Positions 1 to 9,102 of a stretch of 64,000 bases of DNA are shown here, piece after piece. Each line of letters opens with the position of its first letter. Within the stretch, counting starts at the first letter, position 1. The position numbers and the translations under genes were made by a program. Source of the DNA: Eubacteriales bacterium (GTDB lineage: Bacteria > Bacillota > Clostridia > Oscillospirales > CAG-382); NCBI GenBank assembly GCA_028705495.1, contig JAQWDK010000001.1:62001-126000 (forward strand), given 5' to 3'. The notes beneath the pieces were generated by a model that saw only the letters and a list, made by a program, of their open reading frames with translations, did not search any database and was not told the DNA's origin.

Positions 1-1
1 T

Positions 2-1108
2 TATGGTAGCTTTAGCAAAGTTTTTTACCCTTCTGAAATTGCTGAATCAAACAAAAGAGAGTCTTATGAAAAAAAAGAGACAATGGTTGAGAATTTACTT
101 AAAAATGCTGAAATATTTAACATAAAAGTATTTATTGGGTTAAACAATGCCGATGAGTGGTCGATCATAAACGCATCGAACAGTATATGGAATCATACGC
201 AATCAGAAATTGCTAAAGGAATTGCAAGAGAACTCAAAGAATTATATAAAGAGAAATATCACGTTTCATTTCATGGCTGGTATATTCCCTGGGTCATGTC
301 AAACTCTTATATAATCTATCAACCTGAAAAAAGCAGTGAGCTGTTGAATTTATATATAGAAGCATTAAATATAGTTGACTCTGAAATGCCAATACTTTTT
401 GCTACAACACTTAACAACGATTTTACAGCTTCGAGAACAGCCAAAGCGATGAACAGCGTACTAAATAAGGTAAAATATAATGATAAAGACATCTACTGTT
501 GTATCGATGCAATTGGAACTGGAACATTACGAATTGAAAGTCTTGATTACTATTTCCACGAAATGTATGCTGCGATATCAGCCAACCATACGATAAAATT
601 TTGGGCTGGATGTGAGAATTTTAATTACACAACAGGTAAAGGTGCTGTGGTAGATTTCTACATAGATCAGCTAAATATAGCAACAAAATATACAGAAAAA
701 ATTGTCGCATATAGTTATTCGAAATATTATGCTCCAACAATATGCAATATACCGTCGTTCAATCAAATTTACAAAGAATATTATAGTACAGGGTTTGTTG
801 CAGAAACTATCGCACCTGACACTCCAACTATAACTGCAACTGAAATTGCTGGTCGTAATGCGATTTCAATATCTGTTACTGTGTTTCAACAAACATATTA
901 TGTTGATAAAATTGAACTATATGCAAATGATGAGCTTATAAAAGTATTTAGTAACCAGACACGTTACTTGTCATTTTCTGAATACCAAGCAAGCTATTTT
1001 AAAAGTCTTGATAATATAAAATCAGGAAGTGAAATAGTGTATAAAGCAATAGCTTATGATATTGGGGGAAATGCATCAGAAAGCAGTTTATTTAAATATG
1101 TGAAATAA
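2..1108 (+). CDS. Glycosidase-like TIM-barrel protein (DUF4434-like), 5' end outside window
   Basis: The reading frame is open from the left edge, so the N-terminus is missing; the first internal Met is at 83. The visible ~270 residues have the alternating pattern of a beta/alpha barrel, including KVFIGLNNAD, FHGWYIPW and the acidic CCIDAIGTG, which resemble DUF4434-type glycoside-hydrolase-like barrels. The last ~90 residues (from APDTPTITA) look like an immunoglobulin/fibronectin-like beta module, common at the C-terminus of secreted carbohydrate enzymes. It lies 32 bp upstream of a sugar-binding lipoprotein and in the same operon as a GH20 enzyme, so a role in glycan handling at the cell surface is inferred. 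Catalytic residues could not be assigned, and the family call rests on general resemblance only. Confidence 0.5.
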   Translation, partial: YGSFSKVFYPSEIAESNKRESYEKKETMVENLLKNAEIFNIKVFIGLNNADEWSIINASNSIWNHTQSEIAKGIARELKELYKEKYHVSFHGWYIPWVMSNSYIIYQPEKSSELLNLYIEALNIVDSEMPILFATTLNNDFTASRTAKAMNSVLNKVKYNDKDIYCCIDAIGTGTLRIESLDYYFHEMYAAISANHTIKFWAGCENFNYTTGKGAVVDFYIDQLNIATKYTEKIVAYSYSKYYAPTICNIPSFNQIYKEYYSTGFVAETIAPDTPTITATEIAGRNAISISVTVFQQTYYVDKIELYANDELIKVFSNQTRYLSFSEYQASYFKSLDNIKSGSEIVYKAIAYDIGGNASESSLFKYVK

Positions 1109-1140
1109 CGCTTAAAAAATTTAATTGGAGGCATAACAAA

Positions 1141-2643
1141 ATGAAAACAACAACACGTTTACTGTCGGGATTACTAATACTATTAATTTTAGCTATTCCG
1201 CTAACATCATGTGTACGCAGTGGAACAGATTCATCTAATGGCGGGCAAACATCAAACGAAGAAAGCTCAATAACAAGCACTGACCCTCTCTCATTTCTTC
1301 CCGACATTAACTACAATGGTGAAGAAATCGTTATCCTTTGTGAAAACGAAAGCACTGGTAAAGCAATTTATGCTGAGGAGCTTGACAGCACGCTCATCAA
1401 CGATGCAGTATTCGAAAGAAACAATATGGTTCAAAATAAGTTGGGTGTAAAAATAAAAACAGTTTATGGTGATTCATCCGTTTCATGCCTTGATTTATTA
1501 AGAAACAATGTTTCTGGAGGGAATGATTTATATGATGTAGTGATGCCATATATGCCTGCTGCGGCTACTATGGCAATTGAAAGGAATTTATATGATTTAA
1601 ATGAAGTACCCGAGTTAAATTTGTCTGCAGCTTACTGGGACAAAAATGCAAATGAGGGATTATCTATCGGAAATAAACTGTACTTTACAGTTGGTGCTAT
1701 GACTTATTCTGATAAAGCTCTGACACTTACTTACATCTTTAACAAGGATGTAGTTAGAGGAAATAATCTTGATGATCCGTTTACACTCGTTAAAAATGGC
1801 GACTGGACAATAGATAAAATGCTTGAGATGTCAAGGGTAATTACATATGACAGTACAGGCGACGGTACAATGAATTTCATGGATACCTGGGGTTTATACA
1901 TGAACAGCAGCTGTGCAAGCGTTTATTTTCTGGCAGCGGATGAAAAAATAACTTCAAAAGACCAATACGATTTACCGCTGCTTTCAATTTATACGACACG
2001 TGGTGTTGAAGTGTTCAATAAAATATTTGAAATTTATACTGATGAGACAGCAACCATAAAAATCGAAGGGTTTCATAGCGACGCATTAGCAGCAGGATAT
2101 CCCTCTTGTTATGATGCTGCAAATGCTGCTTTTGCAGAAAAACGCGCACTTTTTAAGACGATGAATCTTTCTGATTTGACCCCTCTTTCTGATTTCGAAG
2201 TCAACTATGGAATTTTGCCTTATCCGAAATATGATAATGAGCAAAAGGATTATTACTCCCCTGTTAGCCTTTTCTATGTAACCCCTGTTAGTATTCCAAT
2301 ATCTAATACAGAGCCTGAAAAAGCAGCGTATGTATTAGAGGCAATGAACGCTGCATCAGTCGAGACCGTAGAAAAAAGTTATTATGATGTTCTTCTTAAA
2401 TCGAGACAAATTCAAGACACTGAGTCTAAAGAAATGCTTGATATTATCTTTAAAAACAGAGTGTATGATTTATCTTTGATTTATAACTGGGGCGGCAATG
2501 ATATGTTTGACCCGAATGGTGCGTTTTGGTTTATGAACCAAATAGCGGACAAAGGTGTTAATACCTTCGCATCAACATACGATTCACTAAAAGAAGCAAT
2601 GCAAAAAAACATGAGTGATATCATAGCCGCATTTTATTCTTGA
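1141..2643 (+). CDS. Extracellular solute-binding lipoprotein of an ABC sugar transporter
   Basis: A 500-residue protein with a typical lipoprotein signal peptide: a basic start, a hydrophobic run and a lipobox LTSC with the lipidated Cys at residue 24, followed by a Ser/Thr/Asn-rich linker. The body has features of family-1 extracellular binding proteins (YDVVMPYMPAAATMA, YIFNKDVV, GILPYPKYD, then VSIPISNTEPEKAAYVLEAM near the C-terminus). A good ribosome binding site (TTGGAGG) precedes the ATG. The binding protein would deliver an oligosaccharide to an ABC permease, but no permease gene is present in the window; it would have to lie further left or elsewhere. Neighbouring GH20 and discoidin genes suggest an amino-sugar glycan ligand (inference). 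Confidence 0.85.
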   Translation: MKTTTRLLSGLLILLILAIPLTSCVRSGTDSSNGGQTSNEESSITSTDPLSFLPDINYNGEEIVILCENESTGKAIYAEELDSTLINDAVFERNNMVQNKLGVKIKTVYGDSSVSCLDLLRNNVSGGNDLYDVVMPYMPAAATMAIERNLYDLNEVPELNLSAAYWDKNANEGLSIGNKLYFTVGAMTYSDKALTLTYIFNKDVVRGNNLDDPFTLVKNGDWTIDKMLEMSRVITYDSTGDGTMNFMDTWGLYMNSSCASVYFLAADEKITSKDQYDLPLLSIYTTRGVEVFNKIFEIYTDETATIKIEGFHSDALAAGYPSCYDAANAAFAEKRALFKTMNLSDLTPLSDFEVNYGILPYPKYDNEQKDYYSPVSLFYVTPVSIPISNTEPEKAAYVLEAMNAASVETVEKSYYDVLLKSRQIQDTESKEMLDIIFKNRVYDLSLIYNWGGNDMFDPNGAFWFMNQIADKGVNTFASTYDSLKEAMQKNMSDIIAAFYS

Positions 2644-2683
2644 TCATTATTTAAAATAATGAAATAAAAAAGGAGCCTTTGAG

Positions 2684-3430
2684 ATGAAAAAGATCACAAC
2701 TATGTTATTCGTTCTTCTAGTTTCAACTTGTTTACTTACTACATCAACCGTACTATTAGTGTTTGGAGACGGTGCTAAAGTAATTGTATCAGTCGGAAAA
2801 TCCTACACATCCACTGGCGCACCTGATATCAGTGCTGATGCGACATACGGAGATTCAGGGGGTGAAATGACCGATGGAGTCATCGGAGACAGCGCAGACG
2901 GAAAACCATGGACAGCATATCAGGGAGATGCTGCAGAGATTGTTATTGACTTAGAGGAAAGTCTTGACAACTTAGTACAAATCGATTATAACATTTACGT
3001 ATGGAAGGGCGCAGGGCTGAATGGCCCGCAAAGTATATCAATTCAGATTTCTGACGACAACGAAAATTGGACTTCTATTCATGAATATGACTATGTCGAT
3101 GTAGAAGATAATGATATCGTTATTACCCCTGTATCAATATCGATTGGTGAAAGATTTAAAGCAAGATACGTAAAACTGGTGCTGAATAGCTCTGGTGCAT
3201 GGACTTGTATTGATGAGATCACTATATATCAATTATCTGAAACTACTTCCGAGCCAGCTGAATCAATCCTAGAAGATAGTTCCGAATTACCGGAAAGTAC
3301 TGAAGAATCTGTAGAGGTATCCGAAGAATCCACTCCTATTACAGGTGATAATAACGCAGTGTATCTATTCACTATATTGGTAACAATAGCTGCTAGTACT
3401 ATCCTTGTAATTCGAAAAAGGAAAGTCTAA
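2684..3430 (+). CDS. Wall-anchored discoidin (F5/8 type C-like) carbohydrate-binding protein
   Basis: 248 residues. A signal peptide (about residues 1-28) is followed by a discoidin-like beta-sandwich (about 38-185) with the family pattern DGVIGDSADGKPWTAYQ, a lobe with IVIDLEES, and RYVKLVLNSSGAW...IDEITIYQ. An acidic Ser/Glu linker leads to a C-terminal cell-wall sorting signal: PITGD at about residues 218-222, a hydrophobic span and the basic tail RKRK. PxTGD variants are common in Clostridia as sortase substrates. AAAAGGAG lies upstream of the ATG. The protein probably holds a glycan or mucin-like substrate at the surface for the neighbouring glycosidases. No catalytic domain is visible. 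Confidence 0.75.
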   Translation: MKKITTMLFVLLVSTCLLTTSTVLLVFGDGAKVIVSVGKSYTSTGAPDISADATYGDSGGEMTDGVIGDSADGKPWTAYQGDAAEIVIDLEESLDNLVQIDYNIYVWKGAGLNGPQSISIQISDDNENWTSIHEYDYVDVEDNDIVITPVSISIGERFKARYVKLVLNSSGAWTCIDEITIYQLSETTSEPAESILEDSSELPESTEESVEVSEESTPITGDNNAVYLFTILVTIAASTILVIRKRKV

Positions 3431-3436
3431 TTAAAA

Positions 3437-5968
3437 ATGAAAAAAACTTCGATAATTATCTTAGCTAGTTTTCTGTTTTGCATGTTTACTGTGAGCGGCC
3501 TTAGTGCCGCTTCACCTAATTTAAGTGGCTTAAAAAACTTATCGCCTAGTATATCTCAAAATGACAAAGCCTTAATAATGCCAGAAAGCCCGTTAAAAGG
3601 TTACAATATCGAACTATTTGGGTCAGACAATTTACAAACCATTGATTTAAAGGGCAATGTATATAAACCACTTAAAGATACAAAGGTTAATTTAATTTAC
3701 AAAGCAGTTTCTACTAAAAATCCTGATGATGTTATAATTGGTGATTTTAATGTAAGTATTGTAATTAAAGGTCTTTATGGTAAAGAACCTGAAGACAACC
3801 CAGAGCCTGATGTACTGCCTTCTCTTAGAGAATGGAAAGGTGGACAAGGTGAATTTCATATCAACCAAACAAGCCATATAGTTATAAACACCCATGATCT
3901 TTTTGACATTGCTAAAATGCTTCAAAGCAACATAAAATCTATGTTAGGGTTGGAATTAGAAATCGTTTCTAAAGAACCTGGAGAAAACGATATTTTTTTA
4001 TGCCTTACCGACGAAAATCCTGAACTCGGTAACGAGGGTTATTATCTGGAAATAAACGACTATGTATCTGTAAAATCTAATTCTTTCATTGGAGTTCATT
4101 ATGGAGGAATTAGTCTTACTCAAATTGCTTTTCAAAGCACTGACAAGAGTTCTCTACCCCGTGGGATTGCGAGAGATTACCCCAAATATGAAGTTCGTAG
4201 TGCTCATTTAGATGTCGGGCGCGCATGGATAGATATTGATTATCTCACAGAAATAATGAAGTATTGCGCATGGTATAAAATCAATGATTTACATCTACAT
4301 ATCAACGATTGGGGAGGCAATCAATATCAAGCATACAGGCTTGAAAGCAAGTTTGACGGATTAGCTGCCGATGATGGTTACTATACTAAAGATGAATATC
4401 GTGAATTTCAAAATATATCTTTAAAGTTCGGCATCAATATAGTAACTGAAATCGATACTCCAGCACATGCGACGAGTTTTCAAAGAGTTATGCCTGAAAT
4501 ACCGACTCTGTCTTGGAGTTATTTAGACATTACATCACCAAAGATAGTTGAGTTTGTGAAGCAATTATTAGACGAGTATATTGACGGAGACGATCCTGTT
4601 TTTGCTTCGGGTTATGTTGATATTGGAACTGATGAATACCCGAGAGAATATGGCGAGTATATGAGAATATATATATCAGAATTACTTGAACATATAAGAA
4701 ACAGAGGTTTTACTCCAAGATTATGGGCGAAGTTTGGCAGCGAAGATAGTTATAATGGTGAGACTTCGGTAAAAGGTTATGCGCAAGCTTTATATGCTGT
4801 TCCGTTAATGCAAGACTCTCAAACACTAATAGATTATGGTTATGACATCATTAATGCAATTCAAATGTTGTACATAGTCCCCGGCGGTCCTCATGGTTAT
4901 GCTGATTATATGGATGTCCAATACCTTTACGATCATTGGGAGGCAAATTATTATGCCTATGATGGAAGCTCAAAAGCTTTGTTAGGTCATCCTCAGTTAT
5001 CTGGCGCGATGTTTTGTTTATGGAACGACCTTTATACTACTAATAGTGGTTTCTCTGTTTTTGATATTTTTGATCGTTTTAAGGGTGGAGTCTCACTTAT
5101 CAGTGAGAAAACCTGGTATGGTGAGAAAAAGAGCAACCAAAACAGTGATGATTTTATGAAGAAAATTGAAGCACTTGGAAATACAGTTCCAACAGTAAAC
5201 CCATTGCGATCTATCAAAGCAAAAAGTGATGTTATCGTTGACATTGATTTTGAAAATGCTACAACAGATAAATCTGGTAACTCTTATATTCCAAAGTTAA
5301 ACAATGTGTTATTAGAAACAAAAGAAGATAATACATATGTTAAGCTTGATGACATGGGTTTTATTTCTTTGCCTTTTGATAGTGTTGGTTTTCCTTATAC
5401 AGCTTCTTTTGATTTGTTTTTAAGCAGCAATCCTGACGCAGACTCTATATTATTTAGTGGAAGAGACGGCACCTTTTACTTAAATATCGATAACACAGAG
5501 AAGGTTGGGTTTAGAAGAGGAAATTACATTTTTATCTATGATTTTAAAATTGCGACTGATGAATGGTACAATATTAAATTGATTTGTGACGGTAAACAAA
5601 CGATATTAGTTGTAAATGACAAATACAAATATGACGCAATTAATCAAAAATATTCAGATCAGATGCATTCATCTACTTTTGTATTACCTACCGAGCAAAT
5701 TGGTAAAGGAGTATTAGGAGCGATCGACAATATAAAAATATTAAATAGAGTTATTGATATTTCTCTTTTTAAAAATAAACAAGTTGTAGCTGTAGCTCAA
5801 ACCAAAGAATCAGCGATATATAAAAGCAATAAAAATACAATTAAAGTCGATGAACAGTTTGATACTAGCAATATAATACTGTTTATCGTTCTTATTTTAA
5901 TTTTTACTTCAATCCTAATTGGTTTATTAAGAAATAAAAAAGAAAAAAGGAATATTGTTAATGCGTAA
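3437..5968 (+). CDS. GH20 beta-N-acetylhexosaminidase, membrane anchored
   Basis: 843 residues. Order: signal peptide (1-24), an N-terminal all-beta region, a GH20b-like alpha/beta domain (about 130-240), the GH20 catalytic barrel (about 250-560), a laminin-G/concanavalin-like module (about 600-775) and a C-terminal transmembrane helix with a basic tail (about 812-843). The catalytic barrel shows NDLHLHINDWGG, EIDTPAHA and the diagnostic IGTDEY near residues 396-401, where the Asp-Glu pair is the catalytic dyad of substrate-assisted hydrolysis. The enzyme removes terminal GlcNAc/GalNAc from glycans outside the cell and stays on the membrane. It starts 6 bp after the discoidin gene and its stop overlaps the start of the ROK gene. 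Confidence 0.9.
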   Translation: MKKTSIIILASFLFCMFTVSGLSAASPNLSGLKNLSPSISQNDKALIMPESPLKGYNIELFGSDNLQTIDLKGNVYKPLKDTKVNLIYKAVSTKNPDDVIIGDFNVSIVIKGLYGKEPEDNPEPDVLPSLREWKGGQGEFHINQTSHIVINTHDLFDIAKMLQSNIKSMLGLELEIVSKEPGENDIFLCLTDENPELGNEGYYLEINDYVSVKSNSFIGVHYGGISLTQIAFQSTDKSSLPRGIARDYPKYEVRSAHLDVGRAWIDIDYLTEIMKYCAWYKINDLHLHINDWGGNQYQAYRLESKFDGLAADDGYYTKDEYREFQNISLKFGINIVTEIDTPAHATSFQRVMPEIPTLSWSYLDITSPKIVEFVKQLLDEYIDGDDPVFASGYVDIGTDEYPREYGEYMRIYISELLEHIRNRGFTPRLWAKFGSEDSYNGETSVKGYAQALYAVPLMQDSQTLIDYGYDIINAIQMLYIVPGGPHGYADYMDVQYLYDHWEANYYAYDGSSKALLGHPQLSGAMFCLWNDLYTTNSGFSVFDIFDRFKGGVSLISEKTWYGEKKSNQNSDDFMKKIEALGNTVPTVNPLRSIKAKSDVIVDIDFENATTDKSGNSYIPKLNNVLLETKEDNTYVKLDDMGFISLPFDSVGFPYTASFDLFLSSNPDADSILFSGRDGTFYLNIDNTEKVGFRRGNYIFIYDFKIATDEWYNIKLICDGKQTILVVNDKYKYDAINQKYSDQMHSSTFVLPTEQIGKGVLGAIDNIKILNRVIDISLFKNKQVVAVAQTKESAIYKSNKNTIKVDEQFDTSNIILFIVLILIFTSILIGLLRNKKEKRNIVNA

Positions 5969-7274
5969 CTTTTTATATTTAGCAGACAAAGAGAATGGAA
6001 ATGAGAAAAAATCTAAATACACAATACAACAAAATATAAAGGAAAAGCACCTAAAAGAAATTTTCTTATATATTTTAAAAAACGGGGGATCTACAAGAGC
6101 TACGCTTGCACGCAAGCTTGGTCTTAGTCCGCCATCAGTCTCTTCACTTGTAGACGAAGAAGTTAAGAGAGACTTGCTTATAGAGTATGAAGAATCGCAG
6201 GTTAACACTGTAGGTCGTCCTCCAATAATACTTGAAGTTAACCAAAACGCGTTATTAATTCCAGTAATATTATTTAAACCTACGGGGTTTTTATTTTCAT
6301 TATATGATTTAGGCTTAAATGAATTAGAAAAATCTTTTACACCATACAACGACTTTATTACTGGAAATATAAATTCTGACAATAACATGAGTCCGCCAAA
6401 AGTTATCCCTACCGATATTGTTGTTAGTACTATTGTCGATATAATAGAAAATCGTTCAAAGAGATTCGTTAAATCAAAAATGAAAGCTTTGATCATTTCA
6501 TTTCCAGGTAATATCTATGAGAACAGCAATTATTTTATATCAATACCAATGCATGCACAAATTTCTATTAATGTCTTACATCAATTACAAAAGCATTATG
6601 ACAACAAGCCTTTGCTTTTTGGTAATGATTCGTTGTTTTATGCCTATGCTGAAAAAGATTTTACCAATACAAAAACAAAAGACAAAAATAACCACGACCT
6701 AATATTCATAAACATAAACGCTGGTATCGGAGCTGGAATTATATACAATGGTGAATTAGTTACAGATTTTGTATCATCTCAAATTGGTCATACGACAATT
6801 AATTATAACGGTTTACCATGTCAATGCGGAAGCCGTGGTTGTTTAGAGCGTTATGTTAACCCAACTACGTTGTTAAATGAAGCAAAAAGTGCATTACGCA
6901 GCGGACAAGATAGTTATTTAAGAGATCTTGTAATTGATAAAATTGATAATTTAAGTTTAAAGGAGTTGAGGGTAGCATACGAAAACGATGACATACTTGC
7001 TTGTAAGATATTAGATAACACGGCTGAACAACTCGCTTTTGGTATTAGCAATATGGTAGCTATTTTTGCAATTAAAACTATTATAATTGGTGGTGGTATA
7101 GAAATTTTAGGAGAGAAATTTTTAAATGCAGTAATTAACAAGTGCAAGACCGTAGGAATGCATCAATTAATGAATGAAATCCAAATATTCTATTCTAAAA
7201 GAAGCTATAAAGGTGAAAGCATTGGAGCTGTTAGATATTATATCGAAAAATACTACAAAATAAATTACATTTAA
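5961..7274 (+). CDS. ROK-family transcriptional repressor (NagC/XylR type)
   Basis: Start chosen at the ATG at 5961, 10 bp after AAAAAAGG, rather than the in-frame TTG at 5955, which is too close to the ribosome binding site. A winged HTH lies at about residues 35-75 (TRATLARKLGLSPPSVSSL, then VGRPP). The C-terminal sugar-kinase fold carries the ROK zinc motif CQCGSRGCLE (about 287-296) and a glycine-rich IIIGGGIE. ROK repressors of this layout release DNA when a sugar or sugar phosphate is bound. The 8-bp overlap with the GH20 gene suggests that it regulates this hexosaminidase operon in response to GlcNAc-type ligands (inference). It is the last gene before a terminator. Confidence 0.87.
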   Translation: MRNFLYLADKENGNEKKSKYTIQQNIKEKHLKEIFLYILKNGGSTRATLARKLGLSPPSVSSLVDEEVKRDLLIEYEESQVNTVGRPPIILEVNQNALLIPVILFKPTGFLFSLYDLGLNELEKSFTPYNDFITGNINSDNNMSPPKVIPTDIVVSTIVDIIENRSKRFVKSKMKALIISFPGNIYENSNYFISIPMHAQISINVLHQLQKHYDNKPLLFGNDSLFYAYAEKDFTNTKTKDKNNHDLIFININAGIGAGIIYNGELVTDFVSSQIGHTTINYNGLPCQCGSRGCLERYVNPTTLLNEAKSALRSGQDSYLRDLVIDKIDNLSLKELRVAYENDDILACKILDNTAEQLAFGISNMVAIFAIKTIIIGGGIEILGEKFLNAVINKCKTVGMHQLMNEIQIFYSKRSYKGESIGAVRYYIEKYYKINYI

Positions 7275-7315
7275 TAATTATCACTTTGGCAATTAAAACT
7301 AAGATAATAAAGAAA

Positions 7316-7362
7316 GAATCTAGACTCATCTTTAAACGATGAAGTTTAGATTCTCTTTGTTT
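7316..7362 (+). terminator. Rho-independent terminator after the ROK gene
   Basis: An imperfect stem of about 15 bp (GAATCTAGACTCATC at 7316-7330 pairing with 7338-7353 through a few mismatches and a bulge) with a 7-base loop is followed by a T-rich stretch (TCTTTGTTTTATT). It sits 41 bp after the ROK stop codon and ends the plus-strand operon. Confidence 0.7.
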
Positions 7363-7545
7363 TATTATCATCAAAATGTGTTTCAATCTTTGATAATTTG
7401 GTTGCATCGATAGCAGCTGTCTCATGGTGTCATGGTGGTTACGAAAGTATATGGCAAAATGGTAATGAGCTCAAGCCAATTTTTACATCACACAAAATGT
7501 TGATAATACTAATTCAAACGATGATAAATAAGACACCACAGATTA
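7363..7545. other. AT-rich intergenic stretch with no recognisable gene
   Basis: Between the ROK terminator and the minus-strand membrane-protein fragment I see no open frame with a start and ribosome binding site, no clear promoter and no repeat. Confidence 0.5.
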
Positions 7546-7710
7546 TTATAAATTTCTTTTCAATACTTTACTTATGATTTCCAAAACAACCCCTATAATC
7601 ACAAAAGCAAGCATCCCAAACGCAAACCATATCCACAGATTGTTCATTGCTGTACCATGAGAATCTATCCAGTCAACTTGGAAAAGGATACCCATAAAGA
7701 AACTTGCAAT

Positions 7711-7748
7711 ATTGACTCCCCCTATCGAAAATCCCGCATAACCATTGC
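7711..7748 (-). repeat. 38-bp inverted repeat, left copy
   Basis: Exact reverse complement of 9065-9102. It lies inside the transporter fragment, where it encodes NGYAGFSIGGVN, so this copy is probably the original. The two copies bracket the IS30-type element and its direct repeats. Confidence 0.9.
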
Positions 7749-7765
7749 TTTTTCCCCTTTGTTTG

Positions 7766-7779
7766 ATTATATCACTTTC
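7766..7779 (+). repeat. 14-bp direct repeat flanking the IS, left copy
   Basis: ATTATATCACTTTC is found again in the same orientation at 9040-9053, immediately outside the other end of the IS30-type element. It is best read as a long target-site duplication. Confidence 0.7.
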
Positions 7780-9039
7780 GTAAATTGCAATAGCAAGTTG
7801 CACTAATTGTAAATCCGTAACGATTAAGTAATTTGATTTGTGATGACGGAGAGAGGGGCGAATCCCCGAACGGAGGAATCACAAATCAACGCGACAGCTT
7901 AAGCAGCATAAACACAATCGAGTTGCTTTTCAAATAGTTCCTCTGGCGTACGATATTTTAATAGTCTTCGTGGCAAACTATTAATTAGGTCAGCAAATAG
8001 CAGTATATCATCTGCACTGTAATCAGAGATGCTCTTTCCTTTGGGAATAAACCGCCTCAGCATTTTGTTATGACACTCATTTGTACCTCTTTCCCACGAT
8101 GAATATGGATGAGTGAAATATACGCCTATACCGAGAATTTCAAGCTTTGATAAGCCAGCAAACTCTGAACCATTATCGGCGGTAATGCTCTTAAACACAT
8201 CAGCATATCTTTCGCCATATGCTTTGAATGATTCTGCTAACGCCTCTTCGATAGCTGCTGCGGTGTGGTTTTTTGCTTTTATCCAAAGGACATTTCTTGT
8301 CATTCTTTCTACCAGTGTCATAACAACCGGTTGGCTTTCATCTTTAAAACCAAGCACTGAATCTATCTCCCAATGTCCAAATTCTGTGCGTTTTTCAATG
8401 TCTTTTGGTCTTTCGTCTATACTTTTACCGAGATTCTTCTTGTTTTATCTGACCTTTTTCTTCCTTGTATTTCGACGCAGTTTCTCTGGCAGATCAATGT
8501 TTTTTATAGGAAGCATGCCAAGGTCTACATAGTTATAGAGCGTCTTCGTGCAGACCATTGATTTACGAGGGAACAGGTTCTGTTCCTTTGCACGTCCAAA
8601 GCAGGCATCAAGCGACCAACCTTCAACTTTAAACTTCTTTACTACATATCTCAAAAACTTTGCAGTTTCTAAGTAACGATATTTTCGCTTGCTATTACTG
8701 CGATTCTGTTTGTATACTGCTTCTCCAACGTCTGCTTTGTAACGCTTTACATTGCCGTTATATAAAGATACAGTTCCACGTTTTATTTCGTTTTTTATGG
8801 TATTGTATGGTCTTCCGAGGTGTTTGGCTATGCGATATGGCTTCCATTGATCTTTCAAGCGCACTTCAATTTCATGACGTTCTTCTGATGTTAGGTGTTG
8901 CCATTTGACATGCTCTGCGGTATAATTTTGTTTGTCCATAGTAGCTGTTCCTTTCGAATTGTGGTGTCACAACTCAATTCTAACACAGAATCGCTACTTT
9001 GGACTATTTTTTTAGTGCAACTTCATTTTACACTCTGCC
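7780..9039 (-). mobile_element. IS30-type insertion sequence
   Basis: About 1.26 kb with one transposase gene on the minus strand. Near both ends there is a matched inverted motif AAGTTGCACTAA (7795-7806 and complement at 9012-9023) with weaker similarity continuing outward, so the ends are set at the flanking 14-bp direct repeats. The exact termini are uncertain by a few bases. Ordinary IS30 elements duplicate 2-3 bp; a 14-bp duplication is unusual, but IS1630 of Mycoplasma fermentans (also IS30-type) is reported to make long duplications in inverted-repeat targets. The copy is probably inactive because of the nonsense codon in its transposase. Confidence 0.75.
7899..8939 (-). pseudogene. 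IS30-family transposase interrupted by an in-frame TAA
   Basis: Two open stretches on the minus strand, 8939-8445 and 8444-7899, are in the same frame and separated only by a TAA at 8447-8445. Read through, they give about 346 residues, normal for the family. The N-terminal half has an IS30-type helix-turn-helix (LTSEERHEIEVRLK, RPYNTIKNEIKRGTVS). The second half has the DDE catalytic residues: HWEIDSVLG (D), ITADNGSEF (D) and RGTNECHNKMLRRF (E). All key residues are kept, so the inactivation is recent. A GTG at 8357 could start a partial product, but it would lack DNA binding and most of the first catalytic motif. Confidence 0.88.
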
Positions 9040-9053
9040 ATTATATCACTTTC
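9040..9053 (+). repeat. 14-bp direct repeat flanking the IS, right copy
   Basis: Same sequence and orientation as 7766-7779. On this side it is followed after 11 bp by the right copy of the 38-bp inverted repeat. Confidence 0.7.
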
Positions 9054-9064
9054 CCATTTTTTGC

Positions 9065-9102
9065 GCAATGGTTATGCGGGATTTTCGATAGGGGGAGTCA
9101 AT
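9065..9102 (+). repeat. 38-bp inverted repeat, right copy
   Basis: Exact reverse complement of 7711-7748. It ends at the point where recognisable serine-recombinase sequence begins (PPFGYD from about 9107), so it marks a rearrangement breakpoint. In the recombinase frame it contains a TAG stop. Confidence 0.9.

Larger units (their letters stand above)
7546..7803 (-). pseudogene. C-terminal fragment of a multipass membrane transporter (MFS/GPH-like)
   Basis: About 78 genuine residues (the first few codons above 7779 are insertion-sequence DNA). The fragment has a polar loop (IYESDIIKQRGKSNGYAG), a helix (FSIGGVNIASFFMGILF), a short periplasmic segment and a final helix (LWIWFAFGMLAFVIIGVVL) with a basic end. 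This is the layout of the last two helices of an MFS or GPH-type sugar symporter, but I cannot assign a family firmly. Translation cannot start normally: the 5' part is cut off by the IS30-type element and does not reappear on the far side. A 38-bp piece of this fragment recurs in inverted orientation at 9065-9102. Confidence 0.45.

Noticed and set aside
8358..8447. Programmed frameshift or stop-codon recoding in the IS30 transposase
   Set aside because: The two halves are in one frame split by a plain TAA, IS30 genes are normally single frames, and no other gene in the window suggests a different genetic code.
7711..9102. A simple composite transposon
   Set aside because: There is only one IS copy; the 38-bp repeat is transporter coding sequence, not an IS end.
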